Source: Spirochaetia bacterium (lineage in GTDB: Bacteria; Spirochaetota; Leptospirae; Leptospirales; Leptonemataceae). Taken from it: 5,821 bases of DNA. A program made the position numbers and the translations under genes. Of the stretch, positions 5,305-5,821 are shown piece after piece; position 1 is the stretch's first letter, and each line of letters starts with the position of its first letter. The DNA lies in NCBI GenBank assembly GCA_016195395.1, contig JACPZR010000415.1, forward strand, positions 1 to 5,821, written 5' to 3'. Under the pieces are notes generated by a model that worked only from the letters and a program-made list of their open reading frames with translations, made no database searches and had not been told where the DNA came from.

Positions 5305-5821
5305 ATGAAGTTGAAGCAGATTCCGGAGGATTTCGAGGTCCAGGAGAGGATCAACCTCGACAACCTGTCGGCCCGGAGCGATGGGTTTGCGCGGGAGTTT
5401 TCATACTTCAAGGTGGAACGCCGCGGCGTAGAGCAGCTCCGCGCTCTCGACATGATTGCCCGCTATTTCAAGGTTCCTGTGCGTCATGTGCAGTGTTCCG
5501 GCATGAAGGACGCAGCGGCGATAGCAAGACAGCTCGTTTCCGTGTACGATGTTGATGCGGACTCAATCCCCGCTGCGCTCCCTCTGGATCCGCAGAAACG
5601 CGTCCGAATAACGTTTGTGGGACGCTTCAAAAGCAGTCTCCGTGACAGCGACCATGAGGGCAATCGCTTCACTATTGTAGTCCGTGACTTGTCGCGCGAG
5701 GAGGCCGCATCAGCTCCCGAGAAAGGACACGCCGCGGTCAAAACCGGGTGTATCAACTATTTTGACGAACAGCGGTTTGGCTACGCGGGAAATTCGGATG
5801 TAATCGGGCGCATGATGTTGA
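5305..5821 (+). CDS. truD: tRNA pseudouridine(13) synthase TruD (5' part, runs off the window)
   Basis: TruD converts uridine 13 of certain tRNAs to pseudouridine. The window holds the first 172 codons plus one base; the reading frame is open to the edge. The start is the ATG five bases after the previous stop, giving MKLKQIPEDFEVQE, which matches the typical TruD opening 'K..PEDF.V.E'. Further signatures are FSYFKVERRGVEQLRALDMIARYFKVP (about 32-58), the catalytic loop SGMKDAAAIARQ with likely nucleophile D69, EGNRFTIVVRD (118-128, with conserved N120 and F122) and INYFDEQRFGYAGN (150-163). In most relatives the catalytic loop reads like 'G.KD+.A.T.Q'; here the Thr position is Arg (R75) while Gly, Lys, Asp, Ala and Gln are kept. 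The remaining catalytic domain and the TRUD insertion domain lie outside the window. A weak CGGA at 5292-5295 may serve as ribosome binding site; coupling to the upstream gene is likely. Confidence 0.9.
   Translation, partial: MKLKQIPEDFEVQERINLDNLSARSDGFAREFSYFKVERRGVEQLRALDMIARYFKVPVRHVQCSGMKDAAAIARQLVSVYDVDADSIPAALPLDPQKRVRITFVGRFKSSLRDSDHEGNRFTIVVRDLSREEAASAPEKGHAAVKTGCINYFDEQRFGYAGNSDVIGRMML

Noticed and set aside
4682..5305. Minus-strand open frame of 207 codons opposite the PhzF-like gene
   Set aside because: No recognisable domain; the plus-strand gene has full family signatures.

Overview
The window is a densely packed bacterial chromosomal segment. Seven genes all lie on the + strand, with gaps of 3 to about 60 bases and no stretch over 300 bases without a gene. 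By eye the base composition is moderately GC-rich and even throughout. The order dnaX, ybaB, recR is a very widespread bacterial arrangement, so this is core chromosome rather than plasmid or phage. I cannot assign a phylum. The companions of recR (a Dcm-type methyltransferase, an acyl-CoA synthetase, a PhzF-like protein and TruD) do not match the enterobacterial layout, where adk or htpG usually follow. A non-model or uncultured bacterium is plausible, but that is inference.

Layout. Bases 1-432 hold the 3' end of dnaX (clamp loader tau/gamma). Bases 436-759 hold ybaB/ebfC (nucleoid-associated protein). Bases 763-1362 hold recR (recombination mediator). Bases 1363-1424 form the longest gap and contain inverted repeats and the ribosome binding site of the next gene. 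Bases 1425-2582 hold a Dcm/M.EcoRII-like DNA cytosine-5 methyltransferase. Bases 2607-4502 hold a long-chain acyl-CoA synthetase. Bases 4517-5299 hold a PhzF/YddE-family protein. From 5305 to the window end is the 5' part of truD (tRNA pseudouridine-13 synthase).

How the genes fit together. The first three belong to replication and recombinational repair and are probably co-transcribed. The next four share the strand and tight spacing, and no terminator is visible between any pair. Read-through from dnaX into truD is therefore possible, although their functions (DNA methylation, fatty acid activation, an unknown small-molecule step, tRNA modification) do not form one pathway. The methyltransferase has no restriction endonuclease or vsr partner in the window and looks like a solitary enzyme. 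The most interesting non-coding signal is just upstream of it: a perfect inverted repeat, then a small hairpin that contains a CCTGG site and covers the Shine-Dalgarno sequence. I found no CRISPR array, RNA gene, mobile element or convincing novel system.
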